From contig NZ_JAGGQB010000003.1 of assembly GCF_018613535.1 (NCBI RefSeq), forward strand, positions 62,001-126,000: a DNA stretch of 64,000 bases. The letters are read 5' to 3'. The notes under the pieces are model-generated. The model saw only the letters and a program-made list of their open reading frames with translations. It did not search any database and was not told the DNA's origin. The DNA is from Bacillus sp. ISL-51 (GTDB lineage: Bacteria > Bacillota > Bacilli > Bacillales > Bacillaceae). The position numbers and the translations under genes are program-made. This document shows positions 50,006-58,954 of this stretch, piece by piece (position 1 is the first letter of the stretch; every line of letters starts with the position of its first letter).

Positions 50006-50840
50006 GTTCGGCAAGCCCTTCTTTTTGGCGGAGGCCCCTGTTTTTGTGATAGCGGTTCATTACAGCAGGCGGCGTAATGGCGCGAATGAGCGGCTTTGCG
50101 ACATATATGTAATCAGAAAGCGGAAGCTTCAGCCGTCTGCATGCCTGAAAGACAAGCACCGCGTTGTCAATCGAGTACGTAAACGATCTCCGTTTAAACG
50201 CTTCGCTATCCTCCCTTACTTTATAGAGCGTCTCTTGGAGATTGTAGCCTCTGAAACCCGCTTCAAAAAACCGCAGCCACAGATCAATATCCTCCATCCG
50301 CCGGGTCCGCTTTACAGAACGGTAGCCGTTAAGCACGCGGTAAGTCTCGGCCCGCATCATAATGGTGCCGTGGCAAAATGGCGTTCCTTTCGCCATAATT
50401 CTCGGTTTGGGAACTGCCGGCAAAAGCCTCGCGCCTCTTACACCGTATTCGTCAAAAACGAGCATCCCCGTTCCTACGACTTGATAGTGGGAATGCTTGT
50501 TTAAGAAGGCAGCCTGTTTTTCCAGCCGTCGCGGGACGGAAATATCATCCCCGTCCTGCCGGGCAATATAGGCGCCAGTTGCGTATGAAAGGCAGCGGTT
50601 CAGTGAAGCGGCAAGCCGTTTGTTCGTTTTATTTTGAATCAGCGTGATCCGGTCGCTGTAATGTTCCGCATACCGTTGCGCAATTTGAAGCGTGCCGTCA
50701 GTTGATGCGTCATCACACATGATCAGTTCCCAATTCTTATAGGATTGGCTCAAAATGGATTCGATGCTTTCTGCCAGTGTCTGCTCACAATTATAAATGC
50801 CCATGATGACAGAAATTTTCGGTTGTGCTCCTGAATTCAT
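49998..50840 (-). CDS. epsE: EpsE: GT2 glycosyltransferase and flagellar clutch
   Basis: 280 residues. GT-A motif block KISVIMGIYNCEQTLAESIESIL, MCDDASTDGTL, ARQDGDDISVPRRLEKQ. In B. subtilis EpsE both makes polysaccharide and binds the flagellar rotor FliG to stop motility in biofilms. The protein is full length and shares the N-terminal region, so the same dual role is expected. AAGGAG precedes the ATG. Confidence 0.95.
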   Translation of the reverse strand: MNSGAQPKISVIMGIYNCEQTLAESIESILSQSYKNWELIMCDDASTDGTLQIAQRYAEHYSDRITLIQNKTNKRLAASLNRCLSYATGAYIARQDGDDISVPRRLEKQAAFLNKHSHYQVVGTGMLVFDEYGVRGARLLPAVPKPRIMAKGTPFCHGTIMMRAETYRVLNGYRSVKRTRRMEDIDLWLRFFEAGFRGYNLQETLYKVREDSEAFKRRSFTYSIDNAVLVFQACRRLKLPLSDYIYVAKPLIRAITPPAVMNRYHKNRGLRQKEGLAEHE

Positions 50841-51976
50841 ACGCTTTTCTCCTTTTTATCCATGTAAACGGCGTAAATATGCGCCATTTCCTCTACCGTA
50901 CGTGTTTCTGAAAATGTTTCAGCCGTTTTCCGCCCTTTCTGCCCGAATGCTTTTCTCAAATCAGGCGAGCGGTACAGCTGTTCAATGCGGTCTGCAAATG
51001 ACTCACTGTCTCCCAGTGAAACGAGAAAACCATTCACTCCGTCTTGGATGATCTCCCGGTGCCCCCGGTTATCTGTGGCGATGGCGGGCTTTTCAGCCGC
51101 CATTCCCTCAAGCACGTTCATGCCGAGCCCTTCTCTCACACTGGAAGCGACAGACAGATCCGCAAGCTGAATCAGCTCATGAATGTCGCGGCAGAAACCG
51201 TAAAACCGCACTTGCTCTGATACTCCGAGTGTCTCAGCCATTCTCCTGTACGAATCTTCCATCGCTCCTTCTCCCGCAAACACGAGGCGCAGCCTGGGAA
51301 TGCGGTTCTTCAGCAATGCAGCCGCCTCGATGAGAAGACCTTGATTTTTGTTCACATTTAATTCAGCGGGATATACGAGGATAAACTCGCCTGCGCCGAA
51401 ATTGTATTTTTCCCGCAGCCGCTCAATCTCTGTTTGGCTGACAGGCCGGAATCTGTCCGTATCAACGCCGATGCCGTGTATCTTTTTCGCGCTGCATTCC
51501 GTTTTTCTCATGTTTTTTGCCCGTTTGTAATCCTCTTCATTAATCGTAATCAGACAGTCTGTATAGGAAGAAAGCAATTTTTCGATCGGATAATAGAGCA
51601 GCCAATTTTTCAGCGGCGCCCCGCTGCAGAAATGAAAGCCGTGCGCGGTGTACAGCACCTTTGTCCCCTTCCGCCGCGCTTGTCTCGCCGCAAGGCGGGC
51701 AAGCACGCCGCCGACCGGTGTATGGCAATGGACCATGTCATACTCGTTCTCCTCAATCAGCTGTTTCAGCCGCCTGTAAACGGAAAAGTTATCGGGATGA
51801 AACGGAGAGCGCCGGATCGGGACGGAAAACTTCTCATTCACAAACGGAAGGCTCATTTCGCCGTGAGCTGCAACGTGCACCTGCCAGCCCATGTCTTGAA
51901 ACCATTTAAAATACGGAAGGTGAAAGGCTTTAAAGTGATAATCGACAGTGGCGCAAAATAACACTTTTTTTGTCAT
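50837..51976 (-). CDS. epsD: Glycosyltransferase EpsD (GT4)
   Basis: 379 residues. GT-B fold: VLFCATVDYHFKAFHLPYFKWFQ, YDMVHCHTPVGGVLARLAAR, FILVYPAELNVNKNQGLLIEA, and SVASSVREGLGMNVLEGMAAEKPAIATDNRG. AGGAGG precedes the ATG. It overlaps epsE by 4 nt and follows epsC by 12 nt. Confidence 0.94.
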   Translation of the reverse strand: MTKKVLFCATVDYHFKAFHLPYFKWFQDMGWQVHVAAHGEMSLPFVNEKFSVPIRRSPFHPDNFSVYRRLKQLIEENEYDMVHCHTPVGGVLARLAARQARRKGTKVLYTAHGFHFCSGAPLKNWLLYYPIEKLLSSYTDCLITINEEDYKRAKNMRKTECSAKKIHGIGVDTDRFRPVSQTEIERLREKYNFGAGEFILVYPAELNVNKNQGLLIEAAALLKNRIPRLRLVFAGEGAMEDSYRRMAETLGVSEQVRFYGFCRDIHELIQLADLSVASSVREGLGMNVLEGMAAEKPAIATDNRGHREIIQDGVNGFLVSLGDSESFADRIEQLYRSPDLRKAFGQKGRKTAETFSETRTVEEMAHIYAVYMDKKEKSV

Positions 51977-51988
51977 GATTCAGTCCTC

Positions 51989-53809
51989 CTATTGAACGCC
52001 TGCCGCCTCTATTTCGTGTGCTGACTCAATCGCCTCAAACAGCCTTTTTCTCAGCTCGGCTTCCGAAAGCCGGCTGTATTCTTCCATAAAGCGGATGAGC
52101 ACGGGCCAATCGCCGTCTACCGCTTTCCCAATATGGATTTTCGGAAAAATCTGTTCCGTATGTACTTCGTTATGATTCAGCAATTCCTCATACATTTTTT
52201 CTCCGGGACGAATGCCGGAAAATTCGATGGGAATCTGTTCTGTCGTATATCCTGATAAATGAATCAGGTTTTTGGCCAAGTCGACGATTTTTACTGGCTC
52301 CCCCATATCCAGCACAAAAATCTGCCGGCCTTTTGCAAGCGCGCCGGCCTGAATGACAAGCCGTGACGCTTCCGGAATCGTCATGAAGTAACGCGTCATC
52401 GCCGGATGTGTGACGGTAACGGGGCCGCCTTTTTCAATCTGCTTCTTAAAAATCGGAATGACGCTGCCGCGGCTGCCGAGCACGTTTCCGAAGCGGACGG
52501 CCGCAAATTTGGTGCGGCTGACCTTGCCGAGATTCATAATGACCATTTCCGCGAAACGTTTCGTTGCCCCCATGACATTTGCAGGATTGACTGCTTTGTC
52601 AGAAGAAATCAGCACGAACGTCTCCGTTCCGCACATATCGGCGGCTTCCGCCACATTTTTTGTGCCGAGGATGTTGTTTTTGACAGCTTCTTCAGGGTTA
52701 CGTTCCATTAACGGCACGTGCTTATGGGCAGCCGCATGGTAGACGACGTGCGGCTCATATTTTTTCATCAACGTAAAGATTTTATCTCTATCCTGAATAT
52801 CAGCGATTTCCGTATGAAAGGCCACCTGCCTGCCGAAGCGTCCGGCCAGTTCGGCATGGACGGAGTGAATACTGTTTTCCCCATGTCCGAGCAAGACGAT
52901 CTCTTTCGGCTGAAATCCGCAGATCTGCCGGCATATTTCCGAACCGATCGAGCCGCCTGCGCCCGTGACTAAAATTATTTTTCCTTTTATGCTGTTTGAA
53001 ATCTTGCTTGTATCAAGGGTCACCGGCTTTCTCCCAAGCAAATCCTCAGCTTTTACATCTCTGATGTGGCCCGCCGTCTGTGACCCGAGCAGAATTTCGT
53101 CAAATTGAGGCATGATTTTAATATGCGCGCCTGTCTGCACACATTCTTTATATAACGTCTGGAGCTCATGGGTGCGAAGCGACGGAATTGCAATAATGAT
53201 GTGGTGAATTCTCAGCTTTTGCACCGCCGGCATAATGCTTTCTTTTCCGCCGATCACGGGCAGCCCCATAATTTCAAGTTTATGCTTCGTCTGGTCGTCA
53301 TCAATAAATGCAACAGGCGTCATCCCAAGGTCATTTTTCTGCAAAAGCTGCCGAACCAGCAGCGTGCCGCCCGAGCCAGCCCCGATAATAAGCGCGCGGG
53401 AAGAGGAGCTTTGTTTCTTCCCGATCGTTTCCTTCAGCACTCGCGAGACCATGCGGCTGCCGCCGATAAACAAAAGCTGGACCATCCAGCTGACGGCCAG
53501 AAGACGGAACAAGACCGTATGGAACACCGCATATTGAATGGCTGCCGTCATGGCGGCAGACAGCGTAATCCCCTTGATCAGAGCGAGCAGTTCACCGATC
53601 CCCGTATACGTCCACACCTGCTTATATTGATGAAACAAAAAAGCGCATACATGGTGGCTGATAAGCATGCTGACCGCAGTCAGCAGCAATGCTCCGGAGT
53701 CGTGAAAATGATAAGAATCCTCAAAAAATTGATATCCTATAATAACAGAAAGTAAAACGAGATAAGTATCCAATGCGAAAATCATTGAAAGTCTTCTCCG
53801 GTAACTCAA
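51989..53809 (-). CDS. epsC: UDP-sugar 4,6-dehydratase EpsC
   Basis: 606 residues starting at TTG (53807-53809), which has GAGGAGGGG 7 nt upstream; an ATG eight codons later is the weaker option. Four N-terminal membrane segments (to about residue 130), a CoA-binding-like Rossmann region (IIGAGSGGTLLVRQLL), then a C-terminal SDR dehydratase domain (VTGAGGSIGSEICRQI; SSDKAVNPANVMGATKRFAE with the modified catalytic MK). It makes a UDP-4-keto-6-deoxy-HexNAc for EpsN/EpsM. A strong hairpin lies directly upstream. Confidence 0.95.
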   Translation of the reverse strand: MSYRRRLSMIFALDTYLVLLSVIIGYQFFEDSYHFHDSGALLLTAVSMLISHHVCAFLFHQYKQVWTYTGIGELLALIKGITLSAAMTAAIQYAVFHTVLFRLLAVSWMVQLLFIGGSRMVSRVLKETIGKKQSSSSRALIIGAGSGGTLLVRQLLQKNDLGMTPVAFIDDDQTKHKLEIMGLPVIGGKESIMPAVQKLRIHHIIIAIPSLRTHELQTLYKECVQTGAHIKIMPQFDEILLGSQTAGHIRDVKAEDLLGRKPVTLDTSKISNSIKGKIILVTGAGGSIGSEICRQICGFQPKEIVLLGHGENSIHSVHAELAGRFGRQVAFHTEIADIQDRDKIFTLMKKYEPHVVYHAAAHKHVPLMERNPEEAVKNNILGTKNVAEAADMCGTETFVLISSDKAVNPANVMGATKRFAEMVIMNLGKVSRTKFAAVRFGNVLGSRGSVIPIFKKQIEKGGPVTVTHPAMTRYFMTIPEASRLVIQAGALAKGRQIFVLDMGEPVKIVDLAKNLIHLSGYTTEQIPIEFSGIRPGEKMYEELLNHNEVHTEQIFPKIHIGKAVDGDWPVLIRFMEEYSRLSEAELRKRLFEAIESAHEIEAAGVQ

Positions 53810-53826
53810 TCTTTCCCCTCCTCATT

Positions 53827-53885
53827 TATCGGTTTAGCTGATACGGTTTTCTTTTAAAAAAACAGGCGTAACAGCTAAACCGATA
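53827..53885 (-). promoter_or_regulatory. Long hairpin just upstream of the epsC ribosome site
   Basis: Arms TATCGGTTTAGCTG (53827-53840) and CAGCTAAACCGATA (53872-53885) pair over 14 bp; after an A-A mismatch another 4 bp form (TACG/CGTA), leaving an A/T-rich loop. On the mRNA it ends 3-4 nt before GAGGAGG. There is no T run, so it is not an intrinsic terminator. It may stabilise or control translation of the epsC-O message. It lies at the distal edge of, or beyond, the EAR element. Confidence 0.75.
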
Positions 53886-54020
53886 ACCTGTATCATCTTG
53901 AAGATAAAATGGGCATTTAACCCGTCCTCACACCCCGCCACCGACGACCAGCATCTAAGGCAGCTTCAACCGCTGCCCACAGCAGAGCCGAGTGCCTCCG
54001 TTGATAAAGGTAAGGAGACA
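53880..54020 (-). ncRNA. EAR element (eps-associated antitermination RNA)
   Basis: The 224-nt gap between epsB and epsC is transcribed with the operon and holds structured, G-rich RNA: GGCAGC/GCTGCC hairpin at 53959-53977, GAGGCACTCGGCTCTG, and a GGTCGTCGGTGGCGGGG tract. The position and motifs match the EAR RNA of Bacillus, which promotes read-through of terminators in the long eps operon. Edges are approximate. Confidence 0.85.
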
Positions 54021-54033
54021 TCACCTGCATCGC

Positions 54034-54714
54034 TCAATACGAGTAATGCTCTGTTTTTTTGATTTTCTTTTTATTGAGCAGCGCGCCCAAGAGCTTCGCT
54101 TTAGACTGCTGGAGCGCGTCCCTCGCTTTTTGGACGGTATCCATTTTGGTTTTTCCGCTTAATACGACGAGCACGCTTCCATCTGTCTGATTCGCCAAAA
54201 TCTGGCCGTCCGCCACTGCCAAAAGCGGCGGAGAATCAAAAATCACCAGGCTGTACTGGGTATAGATCTCCTGGATCAGCTCTCCCATCGCTTTTGAAGA
54301 AAGAAGTTCAGCCGGATTCGGCGGCGTCGGCCCGCTCGTTAATACGTAGAGATTATCAATCAGCGTTTTTTGAACCGTTTCACCGAGTGAAGCGTTTCCA
54401 ACCAACACATTCGTCAGGCCCTGTACATTTTCAAGCTGGTAAGTCTCGTGAATCGTCGGTTTTCTTAAATCCGCATCCACAAGCAGCACCTTTTTCTCCT
54501 GCTGCGCGAATACTGCCGCAAGATTAGCGGCGCTGAATGACTTTCCTTCTCCCGGAACGGAAGACGTGACGAGAATGGAGCGTAAATGGGTCTGGACAGA
54601 GGAAAACTCAATGTTTGTCCGAATGGTTCGATATTGTTCGGCTACCAATGATTTATGATGTAACACGGATATTTGAGCCAACCCTCGTCTTGTTTTCTTT
54701 TTTCTAAAGCCCAA
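54034..54714 (-). CDS. epsB: Tyrosine kinase EpsB (BY-kinase)
   Basis: 226 residues starting at TTG (54712-54714), 7 nt after GGGGAG; a GTG three codons earlier sits too close to that site. BY-kinase motifs: Walker [16 protein letters not shown] near residue 47, Walker A' [12 protein letters not shown], and VIFDSPPLL (Walker B). The C-terminus carries tyrosines (HYSY) for autophosphorylation. It works with its membrane activator EpsA and controls polysaccharide synthesis. Confidence 0.94.
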   Translation of the reverse strand: MGFRKKKTRRGLAQISVLHHKSLVAEQYRTIRTNIEFSSVQTHLRSILVTSSVPGEGKSFSAANLAAVFAQQEKKVLLVDADLRKPTIHETYQLENVQGLTNVLVGNASLGETVQKTLIDNLYVLTSGPTPPNPAELLSSKAMGELIQEIYTQYSLVIFDSPPLLAVADGQILANQTDGSVLVVLSGKTKMDTVQKARDALQQSKAKLLGALLNKKKIKKTEHYSY

Positions 54715-54719
54715 ACGCC

Positions 54720-55427
54720 TCACTCCCCGAAATATTTTTCGTCAGATTGTGTCTGCTGATTTTTGATGTCATACACAACCCCTAATACAGGCAAGTTTGT
54801 TTTTTCGCTAAGCTGCCGCTCACTTTTAACGGTTTCATCAAGAAAATGCAGAAAAAACGCCAGTGTAACACCTGCCATAAGAGCCGCACCGAATGCCATG
54901 ATGATGTTTCGGATGCGCGAAGGCTTGACCATCGGACTTTCCGAAGCCTTTGCCTCAGACAGAACGACCACACCTTTCATATTCATCCTGTCGCGGACCT
55001 CTTGTTTAAATGTTTTGATCAGCGTGTTCGCAATAGCAGCCGACCGGGCCGGGTTTTTATCCTGCACTGCAACCGTAATGATTTCAGATTCGGTTTCGCT
55101 GCTAGTCACAATCTTTCCTTTTAAGGCAGACGCCGTTTCAGAAAGGTGTAAGGAGTGTTTCACCTTCTCCAGCACAACCGGGCTTTTCATAATGGTTTGA
55201 AATGTGTTGTTGTAGTGAAGATTCAGCTGGATGTCGCTGAGACTCGAGTTTTTTTCACCGCCTGTTTCATGAATGAGCACTTGGGTCGACGCCTGATAAA
55301 CGGGAGAGATCACCCGAAACTGAATGTATCCCGTTATGAGCGTCACAACTGCAGTCATGATGAAGATCAGTAAAAATCTGTGCTTGATAATTCCGAATAA
55401 CTCTTTAAAACTCATATTCTCATTCAT
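54720..55427 (-). CDS. epsA: BY-kinase activator EpsA (Wzz-like)
   Basis: 235 residues. Two membrane segments flank an extracellular Wzz domain ([20 protein letters not shown] near residue 20; [23 protein letters not shown] near 175). The cytosolic C-terminal tail activates EpsB. First gene of epsA-O. GAGGG precedes the ATG by about 11 nt. SinR-type sites and an A/T palindrome lie in the upstream region. Confidence 0.94.
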   Translation of the reverse strand: MNENMSFKELFGIIKHRFLLIFIMTAVVTLITGYIQFRVISPVYQASTQVLIHETGGEKNSSLSDIQLNLHYNNTFQTIMKSPVVLEKVKHSLHLSETASALKGKIVTSSETESEIITVAVQDKNPARSAAIANTLIKTFKQEVRDRMNMKGVVVLSEAKASESPMVKPSRIRNIIMAFGAALMAGVTLAFFLHFLDETVKSERQLSEKTNLPVLGVVYDIKNQQTQSDEKYFGE

Positions 55428-55505
55428 GTAATATATAGCCCTCAGCCTTATTGCAGCAGGCTTTTACGCCCCCTTCTGTTAATGATTGGATTATAAAAGA
55501 AAACC

Positions 55506-55525
55506 TTGAAATTTGAAAATTTCAA
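55506..55525. promoter_or_regulatory. A/T-rich palindrome in the epsA promoter
   Basis: TTGAAATTT and AAATTTCAA arms around GA, just upstream of a minus-strand TATAAT (55488-55493). It covers the expected -35 zone of epsA. It could be an activator or repressor site or a DNA bend. Confidence 0.4.
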
Positions 55526-55538
55526 ATTAAGCCATTAA

Positions 55539-55554
55539 GTTCTCTTTAGAGAAC
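55539..55554. promoter_or_regulatory. SinR operator, inverted repeat
   Basis: GTTCTCT-TT-AGAGAAC: two copies of the SinR box GTTCTYT facing each other, between divergent epsA and slrR. A further half-site AAAGAAC lies at 55610-55616 overlapping the slrR promoter. SinR represses both units in B. subtilis. Confidence 0.85.
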
Positions 55555-55627
55555 ATTATCATGATTTTCCTCTTATTTACTGCACTTACCTTATAATTTT
55601 AAATTTTATAAAGAACGAAAAATTTCT

Positions 55628-55633
55628 TATAAT
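55628..55633 (+). promoter_or_regulatory. -10 element of slrR
   Basis: TATAAT with a poor -35 (TTTATA at 55605). The SinR half-site at 55610-55616 falls in the spacer. Transcription would start near 55640. Confidence 0.5.
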
Positions 55634-55673
55634 GAACGAAATAATGCCAGTACACAGGGGAGAATCCAGCACA

Positions 55674-56132
55674 ATGATTGGAAGAATAATTCGTTTATAC
55701 CGCAGAAGAAAAGGCTACTCTATTAATCAGCTAGCAGTTGAAGCGGGTGTCTCTAAATCTTATTTAAGCAAGATAGAAAGAGGCGTTCACTCAAATCCGT
55801 CTATACAGTTTCTGAAAAAAGTATCATCCACCCTGCAGATAGATCTGACAGAACTTTTTGATGCAGAGACGATGCTGCATCATATGGGGGAGACAGAAGA
55901 TGAATGGCGGATTCATCTTGTGCAAGCCGTGCAGTCGGGACTGCCAAAGGAAGAGCTGTTCACCTTTACGAACAAACTGACCGAAAAGCGGCAGGAGCCT
56001 GCCCGCTACAGAAACAGAAAACTGACTGAGTCCAATATCGAAGAATGGAAAGCGCTCATGCAGGAAGCAAAAGACCTGGGCCTGTCCGTACAGGAGGTCA
56101 GATCATTTTTAGAACGGAAGCGATACTCATGA
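55674..56132 (+). CDS. slrR: Biofilm regulator SlrR
   Basis: 152 residues from MIGRIIRLYRRRKGYSINQL, which has GGGGAG upstream; an earlier in-frame ATG lacks a site. N-terminal Xre/SinR-type helix-turn-helix (about residues 6-60, VEAGVSKSYLSKIERGVHSNPSIQFLKKV) and a SinI-like C-terminal interaction domain (ESNIEEWKALMQEAKDLGLSVQEVRSFL). SlrR traps SinR and blocks separation and motility genes, locking cells in chaining/biofilm growth. Divergent from epsA. Confidence 0.95.
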   Translation: MIGRIIRLYRRRKGYSINQLAVEAGVSKSYLSKIERGVHSNPSIQFLKKVSSTLQIDLTELFDAETMLHHMGETEDEWRIHLVQAVQSGLPKEELFTFTNKLTEKRQEPARYRNRKLTESNIEEWKALMQEAKDLGLSVQEVRSFLERKRYS

Positions 56133-56209
56133 TATGCTTATGAAAGGGCTTTTATTCGCTTCCTTTCATCATCTCTGTTTATAATGAAAAGAAAAAAGGG
56201 GATGATGTT

Positions 56210-57658
56210 ATGACTAGACTTACCGTTAAAACTCGTTACGGAGCCTTAAAAGGAACAGCCGAACATGGCGTCCATTCATGGAAAGGCGTTCCGTATGCAC
56301 AGCCTCCGGTCGGAAAATTGAGATTCAAAGCGCCTGAGCCGCCCTCATCTTGGGAAGGAGTAAAAAATGCCGATTCATTCGGTCCGATTTGTCCGCAGCC
56401 GAGTGATTTGCTGTCCATGTCATTTTCAGGAGACGTGCCGCCCCAATCTGAAGACTGCCTTTATTTAAACGTCTTCGCTCCCGGCTCCCCCGGAACGAAC
56501 CGGCCTGTCATGGTATGGATTCACGGCGGCGCGTTTTATTTAGGAGCAGGCAGCGAGCCGATGTACGACGGGTCTGTGCTTGCCGGACAGGGTGACGTCA
56601 TTGTGGTGACACTCAACTACCGGCTGGGCCCGTTCGGTTTCTTACACATGGGTTCAGTTGATGAATCCTATGCCAACAACATCGGCTTGCTCGACCAAAT
56701 CGCCGCGCTCCAATGGGTGAAAGACAATATCTCCGCTTTCGGCGGCGACCCTGATAACGTCACGGTGTTCGGAGAATCTGCAGGCGGCATGAGCATCGCA
56801 TCCCTCATGGCAATGCCTGATGCAAAAGGCCTGTTTCATAAAGCGATTTTAGAAAGCGGCGCCTCTCAAACGATGCCGGCGGACATGGCCAAAGACATCA
56901 CAACGGCATTTATTCATGAAGCCGGCACTGATCAATTGCAAGCGCTTTCCGTTAATGACATTCTCGAGACTGCGGATAAAGTGCGGAGCACAATTGAACA
57001 AAACATTTTTCAGCTTTTGTTTCAGCCCGCCATCGATCCGGCCACATTGCCTGCGGAGCCGGCAAAAGCCATAGCAGACGGAGCTGCGGCAGACATACCG
57101 ATGATCATCGGAACCAATCGTGATGAAGCATATTTGTTTTTCACCCCTGATACAGAAATTCACTCTGAAGAAAAGCAGCAGGATTATTTGCTTTACCACC
57201 TCCAAGAAAACTACTCCAAACAAGCGGCTGATTTGTACCCGCATTCCTTAACCGGTCAAATCGATATGATGACGGATTTGATTTTCTGGCGGCCGGCCGT
57301 CGCTTTCGCCCAAGGACAGTCGCAACACGCGCCGGTCTGGATGTACCGCTTTGATTGGCACGGCGAAACACCGCCGTTTCATAAAGCCGTGCACGCTTTA
57401 GAATTGCCGTTTGTGTTCGGAAACTTTGATTCTCTGAAAAAGACACTGCAAGAACCGCTTGGTGAGGACACAAAACAGCTTTCCAAACGAATACAGTCCG
57501 CATGGCTGGCTTTTGCAAAAACCGGAAACCCGAACACTCCTCACTTCAATTGGCCTGAGTATCAAACCGATTCACGCGACACTTTCATTCTTAACACGGC
57601 TGCAGCTGTTGAAAGCGATCCCGAATCAGAAAAACGCCGCATCCTCTTTCAAGCATAA
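56210..57658 (+). CDS. pnbA: Para-nitrobenzyl esterase / carboxylesterase
   Basis: 482 residues, alpha/beta hydrolase of the carboxylesterase-B family. Oxyanion loop WIHGGAF at about residues 103-109, nucleophile S190 in FGESAGGMS, acid residue near E306 in NRDEAYLFF, and His at about 395 in VHALELPFVFGN. It hydrolyses esters. AAAGGGGATG precedes the ATG. The order slrR-pnbA is as in B. subtilis. Confidence 0.94.
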   Translation: MTRLTVKTRYGALKGTAEHGVHSWKGVPYAQPPVGKLRFKAPEPPSSWEGVKNADSFGPICPQPSDLLSMSFSGDVPPQSEDCLYLNVFAPGSPGTNRPVMVWIHGGAFYLGAGSEPMYDGSVLAGQGDVIVVTLNYRLGPFGFLHMGSVDESYANNIGLLDQIAALQWVKDNISAFGGDPDNVTVFGESAGGMSIASLMAMPDAKGLFHKAILESGASQTMPADMAKDITTAFIHEAGTDQLQALSVNDILETADKVRSTIEQNIFQLLFQPAIDPATLPAEPAKAIADGAAADIPMIIGTNRDEAYLFFTPDTEIHSEEKQQDYLLYHLQENYSKQAADLYPHSLTGQIDMMTDLIFWRPAVAFAQGQSQHAPVWMYRFDWHGETPPFHKAVHALELPFVFGNFDSLKKTLQEPLGEDTKQLSKRIQSAWLAFAKTGNPNTPHFNWPEYQTDSRDTFILNTAAAVESDPESEKRRILFQA

Positions 57659-57659
57659 A

Positions 57660-57691
57660 AAACCCCAAGGGAGCCGGCTCCCTTGGGGTTT
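57660..57691. terminator. Bidirectional terminator, 32-nt perfect palindrome
   Basis: AAACCCCAAGGGAGCC followed by its exact complement, with T-rich flanks on both sides. Separates convergent pnbA and the reductase gene. Confidence 0.9.
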
Positions 57692-57696
57692 CATTT

Positions 57697-58227
57697 TCAT
57701 TTTACTTCATAATGCAATTCAGCAAATTGCTTATAACGCCTGACATCAGTCAGCTTCAGCCTGGTCTCCCGGTCTCTCGGTTTAAATAACGGAATTCCCC
57801 GGCCGAGCAGAACGGGAGCAATCTGAATGATAAACTCATCCACAAGTTTTTCCTCCAGAACCGGGTGCAGCAGCTCACCTCCGCCGACAATCCAAATTCG
57901 CTTGCCCTCTTGACGTTTCAACGCTTTGATAAAATCAGCAGGATCTTCATGAATAAATTGCACATATTCAGCAGAACCGGTCAATGTCTGGGAAAACACA
58001 AAGCACTCTTTACCCTTATACGGAAATTCCTCAGGCAATAAAGTTAATATTTCCTCGTACGTTTTTCTGCCCATAATGATCGTATCGACAGTTTCATAGA
58101 AGTCTGCATAATCGGTATCTTCTTCACCTTCAGTTCCGATTAACCAATCCAAAGAATGATTTTCTCGGGCAAGATAACCATCTGCGCTTACCGCTCCGTA
58201 AAATACCAGCTTTCTTTGACCGTCCAT
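57697..58227 (-). CDS. Dihydrofolate reductase-like (RibD C-terminal) protein
   Basis: 176 residues. DHFR-like fold: KLVFYGAVSADGYLARENHSLDWL, IIMGRKTYEEIL near residue 52, KRIWIVGGGELLHPVLEEKLVDEFIIQIAPVLLGRGIPLF. These yyaP-type reductases use NADPH; the substrate is unknown and they do not replace folate DHFR. GAGGGG precedes the ATG. Monocistronic. Confidence 0.85.
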   Translation of the reverse strand: MDGQRKLVFYGAVSADGYLARENHSLDWLIGTEGEEDTDYADFYETVDTIIMGRKTYEEILTLLPEEFPYKGKECFVFSQTLTGSAEYVQFIHEDPADFIKALKRQEGKRIWIVGGGELLHPVLEEKLVDEFIIQIAPVLLGRGIPLFKPRDRETRLKLTDVRRYKQFAELHYEVK

Positions 58228-58328
58228 CTTCAGTCCCCTCTCGTTCTATGCCTCTGTTCATAATGAATTTACACAGACCATTATACTGCAAAGAGCCGGA
58301 TAAGCAGGCAGATAAAAAAATCGAAATT

Positions 58329-58717
58329 TACTTTTACAATCGCTGAAGCCGGATACGGTTAAATGGTGACATAAAACTCGCCCGCACCGTACCACTTGAG
58401 AACGGAAGTTATAAGCTGCAGTTTGAAAACGGACAGACGGCCGTCTTTGATCTTATCATTGCAGCCGACGGCGCCTTTTCACGAATCCGTCCGCTTCTCA
58501 GCGATGCCCCATTGAATATTCCGACGTCAGCATGCTTGAGCTCAAAATAATGAATGCGGCCGCTGATTTTCCTGACATTTCTGCAGTTCACGGCATCGGC
58601 AGCATGTTCGCCCTTGATGATCGGAAAGCCATTATGCCCAGCTCAATGGGAATGGCAAATATTTACCAAATAGAGGGGAATATGTTATATTTCACCGCAA
58701 TGAAACCCACTCAGTGA
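58329..58717 (+). pseudogene. Remnant of an FAD monooxygenase (TetX/PHBH-like)
   Basis: Pieces in different frames line up as one protein: LLQSLKPDTVKW then a TGA, HK..., LARTVPLENGSYKLQFENGQ with FDLIIAADGAFSRIRPLLSD (the second FAD motif, DG), then after a frameshift MLELKIMNAAADFPDISAVH and GIGSMFALDDRKAIMPSS. The order fits the middle of TetX-type flavin monooxygenases. The N-terminal FAD loop and the C-terminus are missing. It cannot encode a working enzyme. Confidence 0.8.
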
Positions 58718-58732
58718 AAAAGGAGATATTGT

Positions 58733-58932
58733 ATGAGAAACTCAGGTTATATCGGGGCTGCTGCCGTGGTGATTGGAGCGATCATCGTTTTACTTTCATT
58801 CCTCTTTCTTCGTGACACTATTATTATCCAGTCCGGTGGATAGGAATCGTTCTTATGTTCGGTGGCTGTACTTACGGTCCAGCCTCTACGGCCAAAAAAT
58901 CAGAAAACAGCCATAAAAAAGAAACCCGGTAG
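58733..58932 (+). pseudogene. Small membrane protein, apparently frameshifted
   Basis: ATG with AAAAAGGAG: MRNSGYIGAAAVVIGAIIVL then LSFLFLRD..., a single hydrophobic segment, stop at 58841 (36 residues). From about 58816 the next frame continues as HYYYPVRWIGIVLMFGG then CTYGPASTAKKSENSHKKETR to a TAG at 58930 inside the padC terminator. Joined by a one-base shift near 58813 the two read as a two-helix protein of about 66 residues. Either the gene is broken or only the short form is made. Family not recognised. Confidence 0.45.
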
Positions 58933-58949
58933 CCGTACCGGGTTTCTTT
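58918..58949. terminator. Bidirectional terminator after padC
   Basis: AAAGAAACCCGGTA / TACCGGGTTTCTTT with a GCCG loop, ending 5 nt before the padC stop on the minus strand. Confidence 0.9.
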
Positions 58950-58954
58950 CCTTA

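Noticed and set aside
51434-51961. 175-codon frame opposite epsD
   Set aside because: Shadow of a full-length glycosyltransferase; no ribosome site and no recognisable domain.
53168-53755. 195-codon frame opposite epsC
   Set aside because: Arg/His/Gln-rich antisense shadow of epsC.
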